64,000 nucleotides of DNA, taken from Streptomyces sp. NRRL S-31. GTDB taxonomy: Bacteria > Actinomycetota > Actinomycetes > Streptomycetales > Streptomycetaceae. Below are positions 8,595 to 18,458 of this stretch, in pieces. The position numbers and the translations under genes are program-made. How positions within the stretch are numbered: position 1 is the stretch's first letter; each line of letters begins with the position of its first letter. The notes beneath the pieces were generated by a model. It was given only the letters and a program-made list of their open reading frames with translations. It was not told the origin of the DNA and did no database searches. The stretch is taken from NCBI RefSeq assembly GCF_000718775.1, contig NZ_JOCB01000027.1, positions 1 to 64,000 of the forward strand, written 5' to 3'.

Positions 8595-8746
8595 GGTCAC
8601 AATCCTGCCTCGTTCCCGGCCGGAATCGGGAACCGAGTAAACCGTGAGTAAGTTGCATAGGTGTGGGCCCGCGATCACGGGGGGCCACGGCGGGCCCGCG
8701 AACCCGAGGGTCTGACGGAACGACAGCGAACTTCGAGGTGCGCACC

Positions 8747-11701
8747 TTGGCTTTCCAGATGCCGGACCGCGGCGGAGGCCCGACGGGGCCACGGATCAGA
8801 GCGGGCCGCCCGTCCCGGAGGGTCCGGGCCCTGCTCGTGACACTGGGCGTCCTCGCCGTCCTCGGCATGGCGTTCACCATGTTCGCGGGCTTCTGGACGG
8901 ACTGGCTCTGGTACCGGTCGGTGCACTACTCGTCGGTGTTCACCACCACCCTGTCGACCAAGATCGGGCTGTTCTTCGTCTTCGGTCTGCTGATGGCCCT
9001 CGCGGTCGGTCTCAACATCTGGCTCGCGCACCGGCTGCGGCCCCCGCTGAGCGCCATGTCCATGGAGCAGCAGAGCCTGGACCGCTACCGGATGGGCATC
9101 GCGCCGTACAAGAAGTGGCTGCTGCTCGCCGTCACCTCGCTGGTCGGGCTGATCGCGGGCGCCTCGGCGGCGGGCCAGTGGCGGACCTGGCTGATGTGGG
9201 TGAACGGCGTGCCGTTCCACGAGAAGGACCCGCAGTTCCACCTGGACGTCTCCTTCTACGCCTTCGACCTGCCCTGGTACCGGTTCCTGCTCGGCTTCGG
9301 CTTCGCCGCCGCGATCCTCTGCCTGATCGCCGCCGCGCTCACCCACTACCTGTACGGCGGGCTGCGCGTCACCAGCCCGGGCGCGCGCGCCACCGCCGCC
9401 GCGACCGGGCACCTGTCGGTGCTGCTCGGCATCTTCGTCGCCCTGAAGGCGGTCGCCTACTGGCTCGACCGGTACGGCCTCGCGGTCAAGTCCAGCGACT
9501 TCAAGGCGACGGACAACTGGACCGGTCTGCGCTACGTCGACGCCAACGCCTATCTGCCGGCCAAGACCATCCTGTTCTGCATCGCCGTCATCTGCGCGCT
9601 GCTGTTCTTCGCCACGCTGTGGCGGCGTACCTGGCAGCTGCCCGTCATCGGCTTCGGCCTGATGGTGCTCTCGGCGATCCTGATCGGCGGCCTGTACCCG
9701 GCCATCGTGCAGAAGTTCCAGGTCCAGCCGAACGAGCAGGCCAAGGAGGCGCCGTACGTCCAGAAGAACCTGAAGGCGACCCGCCAGGCGTACGGCATCG
9801 ACGACGCCGAGGTCACCGAGTACCCGGGCACGTCCCAGGCCTCCGACAAGACCAAGCTGCGCGACCAGGTCGACGGCACGGCCAGCATCCGCATCATGGA
9901 CCCGAACGTCGTCTCGCCGACGTTCCAGCAACTCCAGCAGATGAAGGCCTACTACGGGTTCCCGGACAACCTCGACGTCGACCGGTACTCCAAGGACGGC
10001 AAGGAGCAGGACACCGTCATCGGGCTGCGCGAACTGAACCTGGCCGGCATCCCGAAGAACAACTGGATCAACGACCACTTCCGTTACACGCACGGCTTCG
10101 GCGTGGTCGCCGCCAAGGGAACCGAGGCCGACCGCAAGGGCCGGCCGGTCTTCACCGAGAAGAACCTGCCGTCCCAGGGCGACCTCGGGTCGTACGAGCA
10201 GCGGGTCTACTACGGCGAGAAGACCACCACGTACTCGATCGTCGGAGGACCCCAGAAGGAGGTCGACTACTCCGAGAACGAGCGCGAGAAGACCACCAGT
10301 TACCAGGGCGGGAGCGGGGTCAACCTCGACAACCCGGTCAACCGGGCCGCGTACGCGGTGGCGTTCAACGAACCGCAGATCCTCTACTCGGGCGCGATCG
10401 GCAAGGGCTCGCGGATCCTGTACAACCGCACGCCCAAGGACCGGGTGGAGGCGGTCGCCCCCTGGCTGACCATCGACGGCGACGCCTACCCGGCCGTGGT
10501 GAACCACCGGATCCAGTGGATCGTGGACGCGTACACCACCACGAACGGGTACCCCTACGCGTCCCGGACGACCCTCGGTGACACGACGGCCGACTCGCTG
10601 ACGGCGACCAACAACTCCCGTGCGGTCGTGGCGCAGCAGAACCGGGTCAACTACATCCGCAACTCGGTCAAGGCGACCGTCGACGCCTACACCGGCGAGG
10701 TCAGGCTCTACCAGTGGGACACCAAGGACCCGGTGCTGAAGACCTGGATGAAGGCCTTCCCCGACACGGTCAAGTCCCGCTCGGACATCTCCCCTGAGCT
10801 GATGGCCCATCTGCGCTACCCGCAGGACCTGTTCAAGGTCCAGCGCGAGCTGCTCACCCGCTACCACGTGCCGGACGCGCAGACGTTCCTCAGCGGCAGC
10901 GAGGTGTGGGACGTGCCGGACGACCCGACCAACGACTCGCGCAGCGCGGTGCCGCCGTACTACCTGAGCATGAGGATGCCGGACCAGAAGGCCAAGACGT
11001 TCTCGCTGACGACCACGTTCACGCCCAGCGGGCGGGACAACCTCAGCGCCTTCATGGCCGTCGACTCCGACCCGGGCACCAGCGACTACGGCAAGATCAG
11101 AGTGCTGAAACTGCCGACGAGCACGACCGTCGACGGCCCCAAGCAGGTGCAGAGCCAGTTCAACTCCGAATCGGCCATCGCCGAGACCATCAGCCTGCTC
11201 AGCCGCGGGCATTCGAAGGTCGAGTACGGCAATCTGCTGACCGTGCCGCTGGACGGCGGACTGCTCTACGCGGAGCCGGTCTACGTCCGCGGTGGTTCCC
11301 TCAAGTACCCGTTGCTGAGAAAGGTTCTGGTCACCTACGAGGGCAGGACCGCGTTCAAGGACACCCTGGACGAGGCGCTCGACGAGGTCTTCGGGGTGAA
11401 GAGTTCGACCACGCCGCCGGAGACCGGTACCACCAGCCCGCCCGACACCGGCAATCCGACCGTCAAGCAGGCGCTGGAGGATGCCCGGAAGGCTTACGAC
11501 GCCGGGCAGCAGGCGCTCAAGGACGGGCCGGACTGGGACGCCTACGCCAAGGCACAGAAGCAACTGGCCGACGCGCTGAAGCGGGCCGAGGACGCCCAGT
11601 CCAAGGTGGAGAAGCCGAACAGCACGGGCAAGAACGCGGACAGGAACGCGGGTGGGACCGGCGGCGCGAAGGGCGACAAGGCCGGCGACACCAAGAGTTG
11701 A
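8747..11701 (+). CDS. UPF0182 family large membrane protein
   Basis: A UPF0182 (PF03699) protein of about 984 residues. The N-terminal third carries seven or so transmembrane helices, starting with [20 protein letters not shown], and includes the aromatic segment [17 protein letters not shown]. The remaining two thirds form a large domain predicted outside the membrane ([35 protein letters not shown]). The C-terminal 110 residues are Lys/Ala/Gly/Asp-rich and probably disordered or coiled. TTG 8747 is preferred because GAGGTG lies six bases upstream; ATG 8759 is the alternative. Function unknown. Confidence 0.88.
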   Translation: MAFQMPDRGGGPTGPRIRAGRPSRRVRALLVTLGVLAVLGMAFTMFAGFWTDWLWYRSVHYSSVFTTTLSTKIGLFFVFGLLMALAVGLNIWLAHRLRPPLSAMSMEQQSLDRYRMGIAPYKKWLLLAVTSLVGLIAGASAAGQWRTWLMWVNGVPFHEKDPQFHLDVSFYAFDLPWYRFLLGFGFAAAILCLIAAALTHYLYGGLRVTSPGARATAAATGHLSVLLGIFVALKAVAYWLDRYGLAVKSSDFKATDNWTGLRYVDANAYLPAKTILFCIAVICALLFFATLWRRTWQLPVIGFGLMVLSAILIGGLYPAIVQKFQVQPNEQAKEAPYVQKNLKATRQAYGIDDAEVTEYPGTSQASDKTKLRDQVDGTASIRIMDPNVVSPTFQQLQQMKAYYGFPDNLDVDRYSKDGKEQDTVIGLRELNLAGIPKNNWINDHFRYTHGFGVVAAKGTEADRKGRPVFTEKNLPSQGDLGSYEQRVYYGEKTTTYSIVGGPQKEVDYSENEREKTTSYQGGSGVNLDNPVNRAAYAVAFNEPQILYSGAIGKGSRILYNRTPKDRVEAVAPWLTIDGDAYPAVVNHRIQWIVDAYTTTNGYPYASRTTLGDTTADSLTATNNSRAVVAQQNRVNYIRNSVKATVDAYTGEVRLYQWDTKDPVLKTWMKAFPDTVKSRSDISPELMAHLRYPQDLFKVQRELLTRYHVPDAQTFLSGSEVWDVPDDPTNDSRSAVPPYYLSMRMPDQKAKTFSLTTTFTPSGRDNLSAFMAVDSDPGTSDYGKIRVLKLPTSTTVDGPKQVQSQFNSESAIAETISLLSRGHSKVEYGNLLTVPLDGGLLYAEPVYVRGGSLKYPLLRKVLVTYEGRTAFKDTLDEALDEVFGVKSSTTPPETGTTSPPDTGNPTVKQALEDARKAYDAGQQALKDGPDWDAYAKAQKQLADALKRAEDAQSKVEKPNSTGKNADRNAGGTGGAKGDKAGDTKS

Positions 11702-11742
11702 TCAAGGTTCCCCCGTGCCGTGGTAGGGTTGACACGCAACGG

Positions 11743-11816
11743 CGCGGGGTGGAGCAGCTCGGTAGCTCGCTGGGCTCATAACCCAGAGGTCGCAGGTTCA
11801 AATCCTGTCCCCGCTA
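11743..11816 (+). tRNA. tRNA-fMet (CAT), copy 1
   Basis: A 74-nt tRNA without encoded CCA. It folds with a 7-bp acceptor whose first pair (C1-U72) is mismatched and an anticodon stem with three G-C pairs (GGG/CCC) next to loop CTCATAA; both are initiator features. The T-loop is TTCAAAT. It is identical to copy 2 at 13909. Confidence 0.97.
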
Positions 11817-11823
11817 CTGAAGT

Positions 11824-11858
11824 CGAAGGCCCGGATCCGGCAAGGATCCGGGCCTTCG
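11824..11858 (+). terminator. Terminator after tRNA-fMet copy 1
   Basis: A perfect 15-bp stem (CGAAGGCCCGGATCC paired with its complement) with loop GGCAA lies seven bases after the tRNA. Confidence 0.85.
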
Positions 11859-12039
11859 TGGTGTGCGCGGGGTGCGTGGTGTGCGAACTCATGTGCCGCG
11901 GGGAGGGTCGGCCGCGCCGTCCTGGGTAGTCGTGTGGTGTGTGTTTGACTTGTCTCTCTGTGGGCATGTCGACAAAACGCTGAAGTGACCTCACGGACTG
12001 CGGTATACCGGGTGTACCCAGGTTGCAGGTGGTGCGACG

Positions 12040-13851
12040 ATGGACGTTATGGGGGACAAGGCAACTCTGTTCGAGTCGGGGCGATTTGTGCAGCTTTCTG
12101 GTGCGGAGTCGGCCCGCGACGAGTTGGTGGACATGGGGGAGGACGCCGAGGAGACGCGCCTCGCGCTCGCCGCGCAGGGCGGTGACGCGGAGGCGGCGAG
12201 CGTCCTCGGAGCCATGCTGCTGCGCCGCGGTGACCTCGACGGCGCCGAACCACACCTGCGTGCCGCCACCGCGGCCGGCGACCGGGCGGCCGCCAACAAC
12301 CTGGGAGTGCTGCTGCACCAGCGCGGCTACCCCGACGAGGCGGCCGGCTGGTGGCGGATCGCCGCCGTCGCCGGCTCCGCCGCCGCCGCGCACGGGCTCG
12401 GCCGCTACCACCGTGAGCGCGGTGACGAGCCGGCCGCCGAGTACTGGCTGCGCCAGTCCGCCGAGCAGGGACACGTGCTCGGCGCCTACGCGCTCGCCGA
12501 CCTGCTGGAGCACCGCGGGGACCCGGGTGCCGAGCGCTGGATGCGGGCCGCCGCCGAGCGCGGGCACCGCGAGGCCGCCTACCGGCTGGCCCGCGCGCTG
12601 GACCACGCCGCCGGACAAGGGGACGAGTACGGTTCCAGCGGCGGTGCCCCCGGGGCCGAGCAGTGGTACCGGCAGGCCGCCGCGCGCGGTCACCGGCGGG
12701 CCGCGCTGCACCTCGGCGCGATCCTGGAGAGGCGCGGCGAGCTGAGGGAGGCCGGGCGCTGGTACCTGACCTCCGCCAGGGACGGCGAGCCGCAGGCCGC
12801 CTGCGCGCTCGGCTTCCTGCTGCGCGACGCCGGTGACAGCGAGAGCGCCGCCGTGTGGTGGCTGCGCGCCGCCCAGGAGGGCGACGGCAACGCGGCCAAC
12901 GCGCTGGGCGCGCTGCACGCCGAGCGCGGCGAGACCCAGACCGCCGAGCGCTGGTACCGGGCCGCGCTGGACGCGGGTGACGACAACGGCGCCTACAACC
13001 TGGGGCTGCTCTGCGCCGAGCAGGGCCGGACCGCGCAGGCCGAGCAGTGGTACCGGCGGGCCGCCTACGCCGGGCACCGGGAGGCCGCCAACGCGCTCGC
13101 CATCCTGCTGCTCCAGCACGGCGACACGAGCGGGGCCGAGCCGTGGTTCTCCAAGGCCGCCGAGGCCGGGAGCGTCGACGCCGCCTTCAACCTCGGCATC
13201 CTGTACGCCGGGCGCGGCGAGGACGCGATGGCGCTGCGCTGGTACGAGCGGGCGGCCGCCGCCGGGCATGCCGAGGCCGCGCTCCAGACCGGCATCGCCC
13301 GGCTGCGCGAGGGCGACGAGCAGGAGGCCGAACGCCATCTGCGCTGTGCGGCGGGCGGCGGCAGCGCGGAGGGCGCATACCGGCTGGCCACCCTGCTCGA
13401 TGCGCGCCGGCCGCCGGAGCGCGCGCACGAGCTGGGGGAGGTCGTGCACGAGAAGACCGAGTGCGAGGAGTGGTACGAGCGTGCCGCCTCGCAGGGGCAC
13501 CGGCGGGCCCAGGTGCGGGTCGGCATGCTGGCGGCGGCCCGGGGTGACGTGGTGCAGGCGGCGCGCTGGTACCGCACGGCGGCCGAGGCCGGATCGCGCA
13601 ACGGCGCCTTCAACCTGGGGCTGCTGCTGGCCCGCGAGGGCAGCGAGCCCGAGGCGGCGGTGTGGTGGACCCGGGCCGCCGACGCGGGCCACGGCCGGGC
13701 GGCGCTCCGGCTGGCCCTCGTCTACGCGCGTCGCGGCGAGCTGGCGGAGGGGCAGCGGTGGGCCGACCGGGCGGTGGCCCTGGGGCCGACGGAGGTGGCC
13801 GAGCGGGCGGGCCGCCTGCGGGACGCGCTGCGGGAGGAACTGTCGGCATGA
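12040..13851 (+). CDS. Sel1/TPR-repeat protein
   Basis: A 603-residue, almost wholly repetitive protein with about fourteen to fifteen Sel1-like/TPR units of roughly 36 residues, typified by GAEPWFSKAAEAGSVDAAFNLGILYAGRGE. The N-terminal 45 residues are non-repeat. There is no signal peptide or enzymatic domain, so it is probably a cytoplasmic scaffold; partners unknown. ATG 12040 and ATG 12049 (MGDKATLFESG) are both possible starts and neither has a strong ribosome-binding site. It lies between two identical initiator tRNA genes in the same orientation. Confidence 0.88.
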   Translation: MDVMGDKATLFESGRFVQLSGAESARDELVDMGEDAEETRLALAAQGGDAEAASVLGAMLLRRGDLDGAEPHLRAATAAGDRAAANNLGVLLHQRGYPDEAAGWWRIAAVAGSAAAAHGLGRYHRERGDEPAAEYWLRQSAEQGHVLGAYALADLLEHRGDPGAERWMRAAAERGHREAAYRLARALDHAAGQGDEYGSSGGAPGAEQWYRQAAARGHRRAALHLGAILERRGELREAGRWYLTSARDGEPQAACALGFLLRDAGDSESAAVWWLRAAQEGDGNAANALGALHAERGETQTAERWYRAALDAGDDNGAYNLGLLCAEQGRTAQAEQWYRRAAYAGHREAANALAILLLQHGDTSGAEPWFSKAAEAGSVDAAFNLGILYAGRGEDAMALRWYERAAAAGHAEAALQTGIARLREGDEQEAERHLRCAAGGGSAEGAYRLATLLDARRPPERAHELGEVVHEKTECEEWYERAASQGHRRAQVRVGMLAAARGDVVQAARWYRTAAEAGSRNGAFNLGLLLAREGSEPEAAVWWTRAADAGHGRAALRLALVYARRGELAEGQRWADRAVALGPTEVAERAGRLRDALREELSA

Positions 13852-13866
13852 GCCGGAGCGAGCGAT

Positions 13867-13896
13867 TTGCATTCGGGCAGCGGCCTCGCGTAATGT
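13867..13896 (+). promoter_or_regulatory. Promoter of tRNA-fMet copy 2
   Basis: TTGCAT (13867-13872) and TAATGT (13891-13896), separated by 18 bases, fit a vegetative promoter ending 12 bases before the tRNA. Confidence 0.6.
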
Positions 13897-13908
13897 CGTG
13901 TTCACCGA

Positions 13909-13982
13909 CGCGGGGTGGAGCAGCTCGGTAGCTCGCTGGGCTCATAACCCAGAGGTCGCAGGTTCAAATCCTGTCCCCGCTA
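13909..13982 (+). tRNA. tRNA-fMet (CAT), copy 2
   Basis: It is identical over all 74 bases to the copy at 11743, with the same initiator features (unpaired 1-72, three G-C pairs above the anticodon loop). Identity continues about six bases past the 3' end. Confidence 0.97.
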
Positions 13983-13989
13983 CTGAAGG

Positions 13990-14033
13990 CCGAGGGCCGG
14001 AATCCAGAAATGGGTTCCGGCCCTCGGTTTTTT
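13990..14033 (+). terminator. Intrinsic terminator after tRNA-fMet copy 2
   Basis: A 16-bp stem (CCGAGGGCCGGAATCC, one wobble) is followed by six T residues, a classical rho-independent terminator. Confidence 0.92.
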
Positions 14034-14058
14034 CGTGTGCGCGTTTCCCTGTGCGTAC

Positions 14059-14092
14059 GCGAAAGAGCCCCGGGGTTCCGGGGCTCTTTCGC
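14059..14092 (-). terminator. Terminator downstream of catR
   Basis: A perfect 15-bp stem (GCGAAAGAGCCCCGG) with loop GGTT lies about 30 bases beyond the catR stop codon. Confidence 0.75.
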
Positions 14093-14120
14093 AGCGGGGG
14101 ATCGGGCGGGCGCCGGGGTG

Positions 14121-14537
14121 CTACGCGCTCGCGCAGGCCGGGCACAGCCCCCGGTACGTGACCTCGACGTCCGACACCGTGAAGCCGAAGCGCTCCGAGT
14201 CGGGGAGGTCGGAGAGGGGGTTGCCGGTCGGGTGGACGTCCCGGATCGAGCCGCAGCGGGCGCAGACCAGGTGGTGGTGCGGCCGGTGCGCGTTCGGGTC
14301 GTACCGCTTGGCGCGCTTGTCCGTCGTGACTTCCAGCACCTCACCGAGCGAGACCAGTTCGCCCAGCGTGTTGTAGACGGTTGCCCGGGAGATCTCGGGC
14401 AGCTTCGAGACGGCCCGTGCGTGCACCTCGTCGGCGGTCAGGTGCACATGCTCGCCGTCCAGGACCTCGGCCACCACGCGTCGCTGCGCGGTCATCCGCC
14501 ATCCGCGTCCACGCAGCCGTTCCAGAAGGTCGCTCAT
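14121..14537 (-). CDS. catR: Fur-family peroxide-responsive repressor CatR
   Basis: A 138-residue Fur-family protein: winged-helix DNA-binding domain to about residue 80 (recognition helix EISRATVYNTLGELV), then a dimerisation/metal domain with HRPHHHLVCARC and LCPAC. The two CxxC pairs (Cys92/95 and Cys132/135) form the structural zinc site. It is divergent from a monofunctional catalase, the arrangement of S. coelicolor catR-catA, where CatR represses catA until oxidised by peroxide. A palindrome in the shared intergenic region is a likely operator. Another Fur subtype is possible, but the catalase neighbour argues for CatR. Confidence 0.87.
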   Translation of the reverse strand: MSDLLERLRGRGWRMTAQRRVVAEVLDGEHVHLTADEVHARAVSKLPEISRATVYNTLGELVSLGEVLEVTTDKRAKRYDPNAHRPHHHLVCARCGSIRDVHPTGNPLSDLPDSERFGFTVSDVEVTYRGLCPACASA

Positions 14538-14598
14538 GGCTACCAGCCTAACAGGAAGGGGGACCAGGTCGGGAATAGGTGTGAACTTGGATCACCGT

Positions 14599-14626
14599 TT
14601 GACTTAGACAAAGTCCATTGTAGGAT
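14599..14626 (+). promoter_or_regulatory. catA promoter with overlapping palindromic operator
   Basis: TTGACT (14599) and TAGGAT (14621) with a 16-base spacer form a good promoter. The palindrome GACTTAGACAAAGTC (14601-14615) overlaps the -35 box and spacer, where a Fur/PerR-type repressor would block transcription. The box is inferred, not matched to a verified CatR site. Confidence 0.6.
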
Positions 14627-14683
14627 CGAGCCTGGCTTTGGCTACAGGACAGGACCACGTCAGTGAAGACGCAGGAGGCGCAC

Positions 14684-16138
14684 GTGACGCAGGGAGCGCT
14701 CACCACGGAGGCCGGTGCTCCGGTCGCCGACAATCAGAACAGCGAGACGGCGGGCGTCGGCGGGCCGGTCCTCCTCCAGGACCAGCTGCTGCTGGAGAAG
14801 CTGGCCCACTTCAACCGGGAGCGCATCCCGGAGCGCGTGGTGCACGCCCGGGGCGCGGGCGCCTACGGCACCTTCACGGTGACCGCCGACGTCACGCCGT
14901 ACACGCGGGCCGCGTTCCTCGCGGAGTCCGGCAAGGAGACCGAGGTCTTCCTGCGCTTCTCCACCGTGGCCGGCAACCTCGGCGCGGCGGACGCCGTCCG
15001 CGACCCGCGCGGCTTCGCGCTGAAGTTCTACACCGAGGAGGGCAACTACGACCTCGTCGGCAACAACACCCCGGTCTTCTTCATCCGGGACGCGATCAAG
15101 TTCCCGGACTTCATCCACACCCAGAAGCGCGACCCGTACACCGGCAGCCAGGAAGCCGACAACGTGTGGGACTTCTGGTCGCTGTCACCGGAGTCGACCC
15201 ACCAGGTGACCTGGCTGTTCGGCGACCGCGGCATCCCGGCGTCGTACCGGCACATGGACGGCTTCGGGTCGCACACCTACCAGTGGAACAACGAGGCCGG
15301 CGAGGTCTTCTGGGTCAAGTACCACTTCAAGACCGACCAGGGGATCAAGAACCTCACCGCCCAGGAGGCCGAGGTCCTGGCGGGCAAGGACCCCGACTCG
15401 CACCAGCGTGACCTGCGCGAGGCGATCGAGCGCGGCGAGTTCCCGAGCTGGACCGTGGGCGTGCAGATCATGCCGGCGGCGGACGCGGCGGCCTACCGCT
15501 TCAACCCGTTCGACCTGACCAAGGTGTGGCCGCACGCGGACTACCCGGTCATCGAGATCGGCAAGCTGGAGCTGAACCGCAACCCGCGGAACGTCTTCGC
15601 CGAGGTCGAGCAGTCGATCTTCTCTCCGGCGCACTTCGTGCCCGGCATCGGCCCCTCGCCGGACAAGATGCTCCAGGGCCGGCTCTTCGCCTACGGCGAC
15701 GCGCACCGCTACCGCGTCGGCATCAACGCCGACCACCTGCCGGTGAACCGTCCGCACGCCGCCGAGGCGCGCACCCACTCCCGTGACGGCTTCCTCTACG
15801 ACGGCCGGCACGGCGGGGCGAAGAACTACGAGCCGAACAGCTTCGGCGGACCGCAGCAGACCGGCCGCCCGCTGTGGCAGCCGTTCGAGGGCCTCACGGG
15901 CGGCACCGGCAACCACCCGACGCCGACGCACGCCGAGGACAACGACTTCGTGCAGGCGGGCAACCTCTACCGGCTGATGACCGAGGAGGAGAAGGAGCGC
16001 CTGGTCGCCAACCTCGCGGGTGCGATCTCGCAGGTCTCGCGCGCGGACATCGCCGAGCGGGCGATCGGCAACTTCGCGAGCGCCGACGCCGACTTCGGCA
16101 AGCGGCTCGAGGCCGCGGTGCGGGCGCTGCGCGGCTGA
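14684..16138 (+). CDS. catA: Monofunctional haem catalase CatA
   Basis: A 484-residue catalase degrading hydrogen peroxide to water and oxygen. Active-site motifs are intact: [20 protein letters not shown] with the catalytic His, [14 protein letters not shown] with the distal Asn, and [14 protein letters not shown] with the proximal haem Tyr. GTG 14684 is preferred because AGGAGG lies five bases upstream; an earlier GTG at 14663 has no site. The length fits clade 3 catalases. Regulation by divergent CatR is inferred from the intergenic operator. Confidence 0.95.
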   Translation: MTQGALTTEAGAPVADNQNSETAGVGGPVLLQDQLLLEKLAHFNRERIPERVVHARGAGAYGTFTVTADVTPYTRAAFLAESGKETEVFLRFSTVAGNLGAADAVRDPRGFALKFYTEEGNYDLVGNNTPVFFIRDAIKFPDFIHTQKRDPYTGSQEADNVWDFWSLSPESTHQVTWLFGDRGIPASYRHMDGFGSHTYQWNNEAGEVFWVKYHFKTDQGIKNLTAQEAEVLAGKDPDSHQRDLREAIERGEFPSWTVGVQIMPAADAAAYRFNPFDLTKVWPHADYPVIEIGKLELNRNPRNVFAEVEQSIFSPAHFVPGIGPSPDKMLQGRLFAYGDAHRYRVGINADHLPVNRPHAAEARTHSRDGFLYDGRHGGAKNYEPNSFGGPQQTGRPLWQPFEGLTGGTGNHPTPTHAEDNDFVQAGNLYRLMTEEEKERLVANLAGAISQVSRADIAERAIGNFASADADFGKRLEAAVRALRG

Positions 16139-16159
16139 CCCGGCCGCCGTCGCGGCTGG

Positions 16160-16197
16160 GCGGGCCGGACCCCACGGTGCTCCGGGGTCCGGCCCGC
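16160..16197. terminator. Bidirectional terminator between catA and CBS gene
   Basis: A perfect 14-bp stem (GCGGGCCGGACCCC with its complement) with a 10-base loop lies between convergent genes. Confidence 0.82.
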
Positions 16198-16206
16198 TTC
16201 GCGTGT

Positions 16207-16626
16207 TCAGGGTGCGGATGCGGATGCGGGCGTGGACGCGGATACGGATGCGCGGTCCGGGGCCCAGCGGCGGACGATGTCGCGGACCGAGACGATCCCG
16301 GCCACCTCGCCCCGGTCGAGCACGACCAGGTGCCGGAAGCCGCCGTGCGCCATGGCGCGGGCGGCCTCCTCCAGCGTCCAGGTCGGGGCGGCGAAGACGA
16401 TGTCGGTGGTGGTGTGGGCGTGGGTGCGTTCGGCGTCCGGGTTCTGGCCGAGGCCGACGGAGTTCAGGATGTCGCGTTCGGTCAGGACGCCGATGCCGCC
16501 GGCGTCCGGGTCGAGGACCACGGCGGCGCCGACGCGGCGGGCGGACATCAGGGTGGCCGCCTCGCGGAGGGTGTGGGCGGGGCCGAGGGTGAGTATCACC
16601 GTGCTCATGGCGTCACGGACGAGCAT
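16207..16626 (-). CDS. CBS-domain pair protein
   Basis: A 139-residue stand-alone Bateman module with two CBS domains: residues about 5 to 60 (RDAMSTVILTLGPAHTLREA) and 70 to 125 (FRHLVVLDRGEVAGIVSVRD). Such proteins bind adenosyl nucleotides and regulate partners, none of which can be named here. ATG 16626 is supported by AGGAGGTGG seven bases upstream. The last 15 residues are Ser/Ala/Pro-rich. Confidence 0.88.
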   Translation of the reverse strand: MLVRDAMSTVILTLGPAHTLREAATLMSARRVGAAVVLDPDAGGIGVLTERDILNSVGLGQNPDAERTHAHTTTDIVFAAPTWTLEEAARAMAHGGFRHLVVLDRGEVAGIVSVRDIVRRWAPDRASVSASTPASASAP

Positions 16627-16801
16627 GAAGAGGCCACCTCCTAGGAATCCCCGGGATCGTTCGGGCCCGGCGCGCGGGTGCCCGTGTGCCACTGCACAAG
16701 TTCACAAGCGCGGGTGGGCTCAGAGTGCCAGGTAAAGGGAGGGTCAACAAGGGGGCGTGCGGGGGGAGTTGCGGGCGCTCGCGAAGCTCCCCCGGCGCTC
16801 G

Positions 16802-17602
16802 TCAGCGCTGGTTGAGATACCCCAGCAGCTCGTCGTGGAGCAGGCCGTTGGACGCCGCCGCGTTGCCGCTGTGCGGGCCCGGGCGGCCGTCGAGACCGGT
16901 GAAGGTACCGCCCGCCTCGGTGATGACGACGGCGGTGGCGGCCATGTCCCACAGGGACAGCTCCGGTTCGGCGCAGATGTCCACGGAGCCCTCGGCGACC
17001 ATCATGTACGGCCAGAAGTCGCCGTACGCGCGCGTGCGCCACACCTGGCGGGTGAGGTCCAGGAAGCCGTTCAGGCGGCCCTGCTCCTCCCAGCCGGAGA
17101 GCGAGGAGTACGCGAAGGAGGCGTCCGCGAGCTTGCCGACGCCGGAGACGTGGATACGGCTGGCGGAGGTGAGGTTGCGGCCGGTGAAGGCACCGTGGCC
17201 CTGCGCGGCCCACCAGCGGCGGCCGAGGGCGGGGGCGGAGACGACGCCGACGACGGGCTGCCAGTTCCCGTCGGCGTCCTCCTCCGTCAGCGCGATCAGG
17301 GTCGCCCACACCGGGACGCCCCGGACGTAGTTCTTGGTGCCGTCGATCGGGTCGACGACCCAGCGGCGGGGGCCGGTGCCCTCGACGCCGTACTCCTCGC
17401 CGAGGACGGCGTCCCTCGGGCGGGCGCGCTGGAGCTGACCGCGGACGACTTCCTCCGCCGCCTTGTCCGCCTCGCTCACCGGGGTCATGTCCGGCTTCGT
17501 CTCCACCTTCAGGTCGAGCGCCTTGAAGCGGGCGGTGGTGGCGGCGTCGGCGGCGTCGGCGAGGACGTGGGCGAGACGGAGGTCGTCGAGGTAGTCCGGC
17601 AT
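16802..17602 (-). CDS. hisN: Histidinol-phosphatase (inositol monophosphatase family) HisN
   Basis: A 266-residue protein of the FIG/inositol-monophosphatase superfamily. Metal-binding motifs are present: GEEYG, WVVDPIDGTKNYVRG and the C-terminal LSLWDMAATAVVITEAGG. In S. coelicolor the orthologue at this chromosomal position has been described as the missing histidinol-phosphate phosphatase; that assignment is carried over by context. ATG 17602 has TACCGT six bases upstream, a leaderless-type promoter. Inositol monophosphatase activity is the alternative. Confidence 0.87.
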   Translation of the reverse strand: MPDYLDDLRLAHVLADAADAATTARFKALDLKVETKPDMTPVSEADKAAEEVVRGQLQRARPRDAVLGEEYGVEGTGPRRWVVDPIDGTKNYVRGVPVWATLIALTEEDADGNWQPVVGVVSAPALGRRWWAAQGHGAFTGRNLTSASRIHVSGVGKLADASFAYSSLSGWEEQGRLNGFLDLTRQVWRTRAYGDFWPYMMVAEGSVDICAEPELSLWDMAATAVVITEAGGTFTGLDGRPGPHSGNAAASNGLLHDELLGYLNQR

Positions 17603-17673
17603 GGGGGAACGGTATCCGGCGTGGTCGGTGCGGGGCCAGCAGGGGCCCGGGCGGGTCGCCGCCCCGCGCACCC

Positions 17674-17698
17674 TTGACAGTGCGTGCGAGCGCGTCAA
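17674..17698. promoter_or_regulatory. Inverted repeat upstream of TetR gene
   Basis: TTGAC and GTCAA arms are separated by 15 bases, 38 bases before the TetR start in the gap shared with divergent hisN. It is a candidate autoregulatory site. Confidence 0.35.
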
Positions 17699-17736
17699 AC
17701 CTGGGCGCAGAGCCGCTTTGGCCCAGGGAGGCGAGG

Positions 17737-18342
17737 ATGCCCGCTGCCCGGGAATCGTTGTTGGACGCCGCCCGCCGGGCACTCGCGCGCCGGCCGTGGT
17801 CCGCGGTGCGGATGGTGGACGTGGCCGCGTCGGCCGGGGTCTCCCGGCAGACCCTGTACAACGAGTTCGGCAGCAAGGACGGCCTGGCCCGGGCGCTGGT
17901 GCGGCGGGAGGCCGACGGCTATCTCGCCGGTGTCGAGCGGGCCCTGGCCGGACCCGCCGGGGCGTCGGACCGGCTCACCGCCGCCGCCGAGTGGACGGCC
18001 GCCGCCGCCCGCGACAGCGCGCTGGTACGGGCCATGCTCACCGGTTGCTGGACCGAGCGGCTGCCGCCCCCGCCGCTCGCCGCCGCGCCCTCCGCCTCCG
18101 TGGTGCCGGCGCAGCGCCGCGCGGACCGGCCGCTGCCGGAGCCCGGCGACTTCGTGCGGATCGTCCGGGACCGCGCGGCGGCGGTGCTGGCCGGTCCCGG
18201 CGCCACGCCGGACGACACCGCCGTACTGCTCCGCTCCTGCGAACTGGTCGTCCGGCTCGCGCTGTCCTGCGTGGCGGCGCCGCCCGCGGAGGGCGGGGTG
18301 GCGGAGCTGGTCCGGGCGGTGCTCCCGCGGCACGTGGTGTGA
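17737..18342 (+). CDS. TetR family transcriptional regulator
   Basis: A 201-residue regulator with an N-terminal helix-turn-helix (AARESLLDAARRAL, then VRMVDVAASAGVSRQTLYNEFGSKDGLARAL) and a divergent ligand domain. ATG 17737 is chosen because AGGGAGG lies five bases upstream. It is divergent from hisN and followed by a convergent ABC transporter gene, so the target is not obvious. The ligand is unknown. Confidence 0.87.
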   Translation: MPAARESLLDAARRALARRPWSAVRMVDVAASAGVSRQTLYNEFGSKDGLARALVRREADGYLAGVERALAGPAGASDRLTAAAEWTAAAARDSALVRAMLTGCWTERLPPPPLAAAPSASVVPAQRRADRPLPEPGDFVRIVRDRAAAVLAGPGATPDDTAVLLRSCELVVRLALSCVAAPPAEGGVAELVRAVLPRHVV

Positions 18343-18363
18343 GAGCCGGCACCCGGCGTGAGG

Positions 18364-18447
18364 TCCGGTGTCCGGTGTCCGGTGCGCGAGCCGGTGTCCG
18401 CTGTGCGGGCCGGTGTCCGCTGGGACGTCCGGTGTCCGCCGTGCGGG
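18364..18447. repeat. Short tandem repeats (7 bp x3 and 19 bp x3)
   Basis: TCCGGTG is repeated three times at 18364-18384. Then CCGGTGTCCGCTGTGCGGG-type 19-bp units recur at 18391, 18410 and 18429 with a few substitutions. They fill the 116-base gap between convergent genes. Confidence 0.9.
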
Positions 18448-18458
18448 CCGGCCCGCGG

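Noticed and set aside
11743..13982. Integrated element between the two tRNA-fMet copies
   Set aside because: No integrase or mobility gene is enclosed, only one chromosomal-type repeat protein; both tRNAs are complete with their own terminators.
14574..14601. SigR-like GGAAT...GTT ahead of catA
   Set aside because: The spacer is 20 bases, outside the 18 to 19 expected, and a better vegetative promoter exists nearby.
18364..18447. Possible CRISPR-like array
   Set aside because: Units are 7 and 19 bp directly abutting, without spacers, and there is no cas gene in the window.
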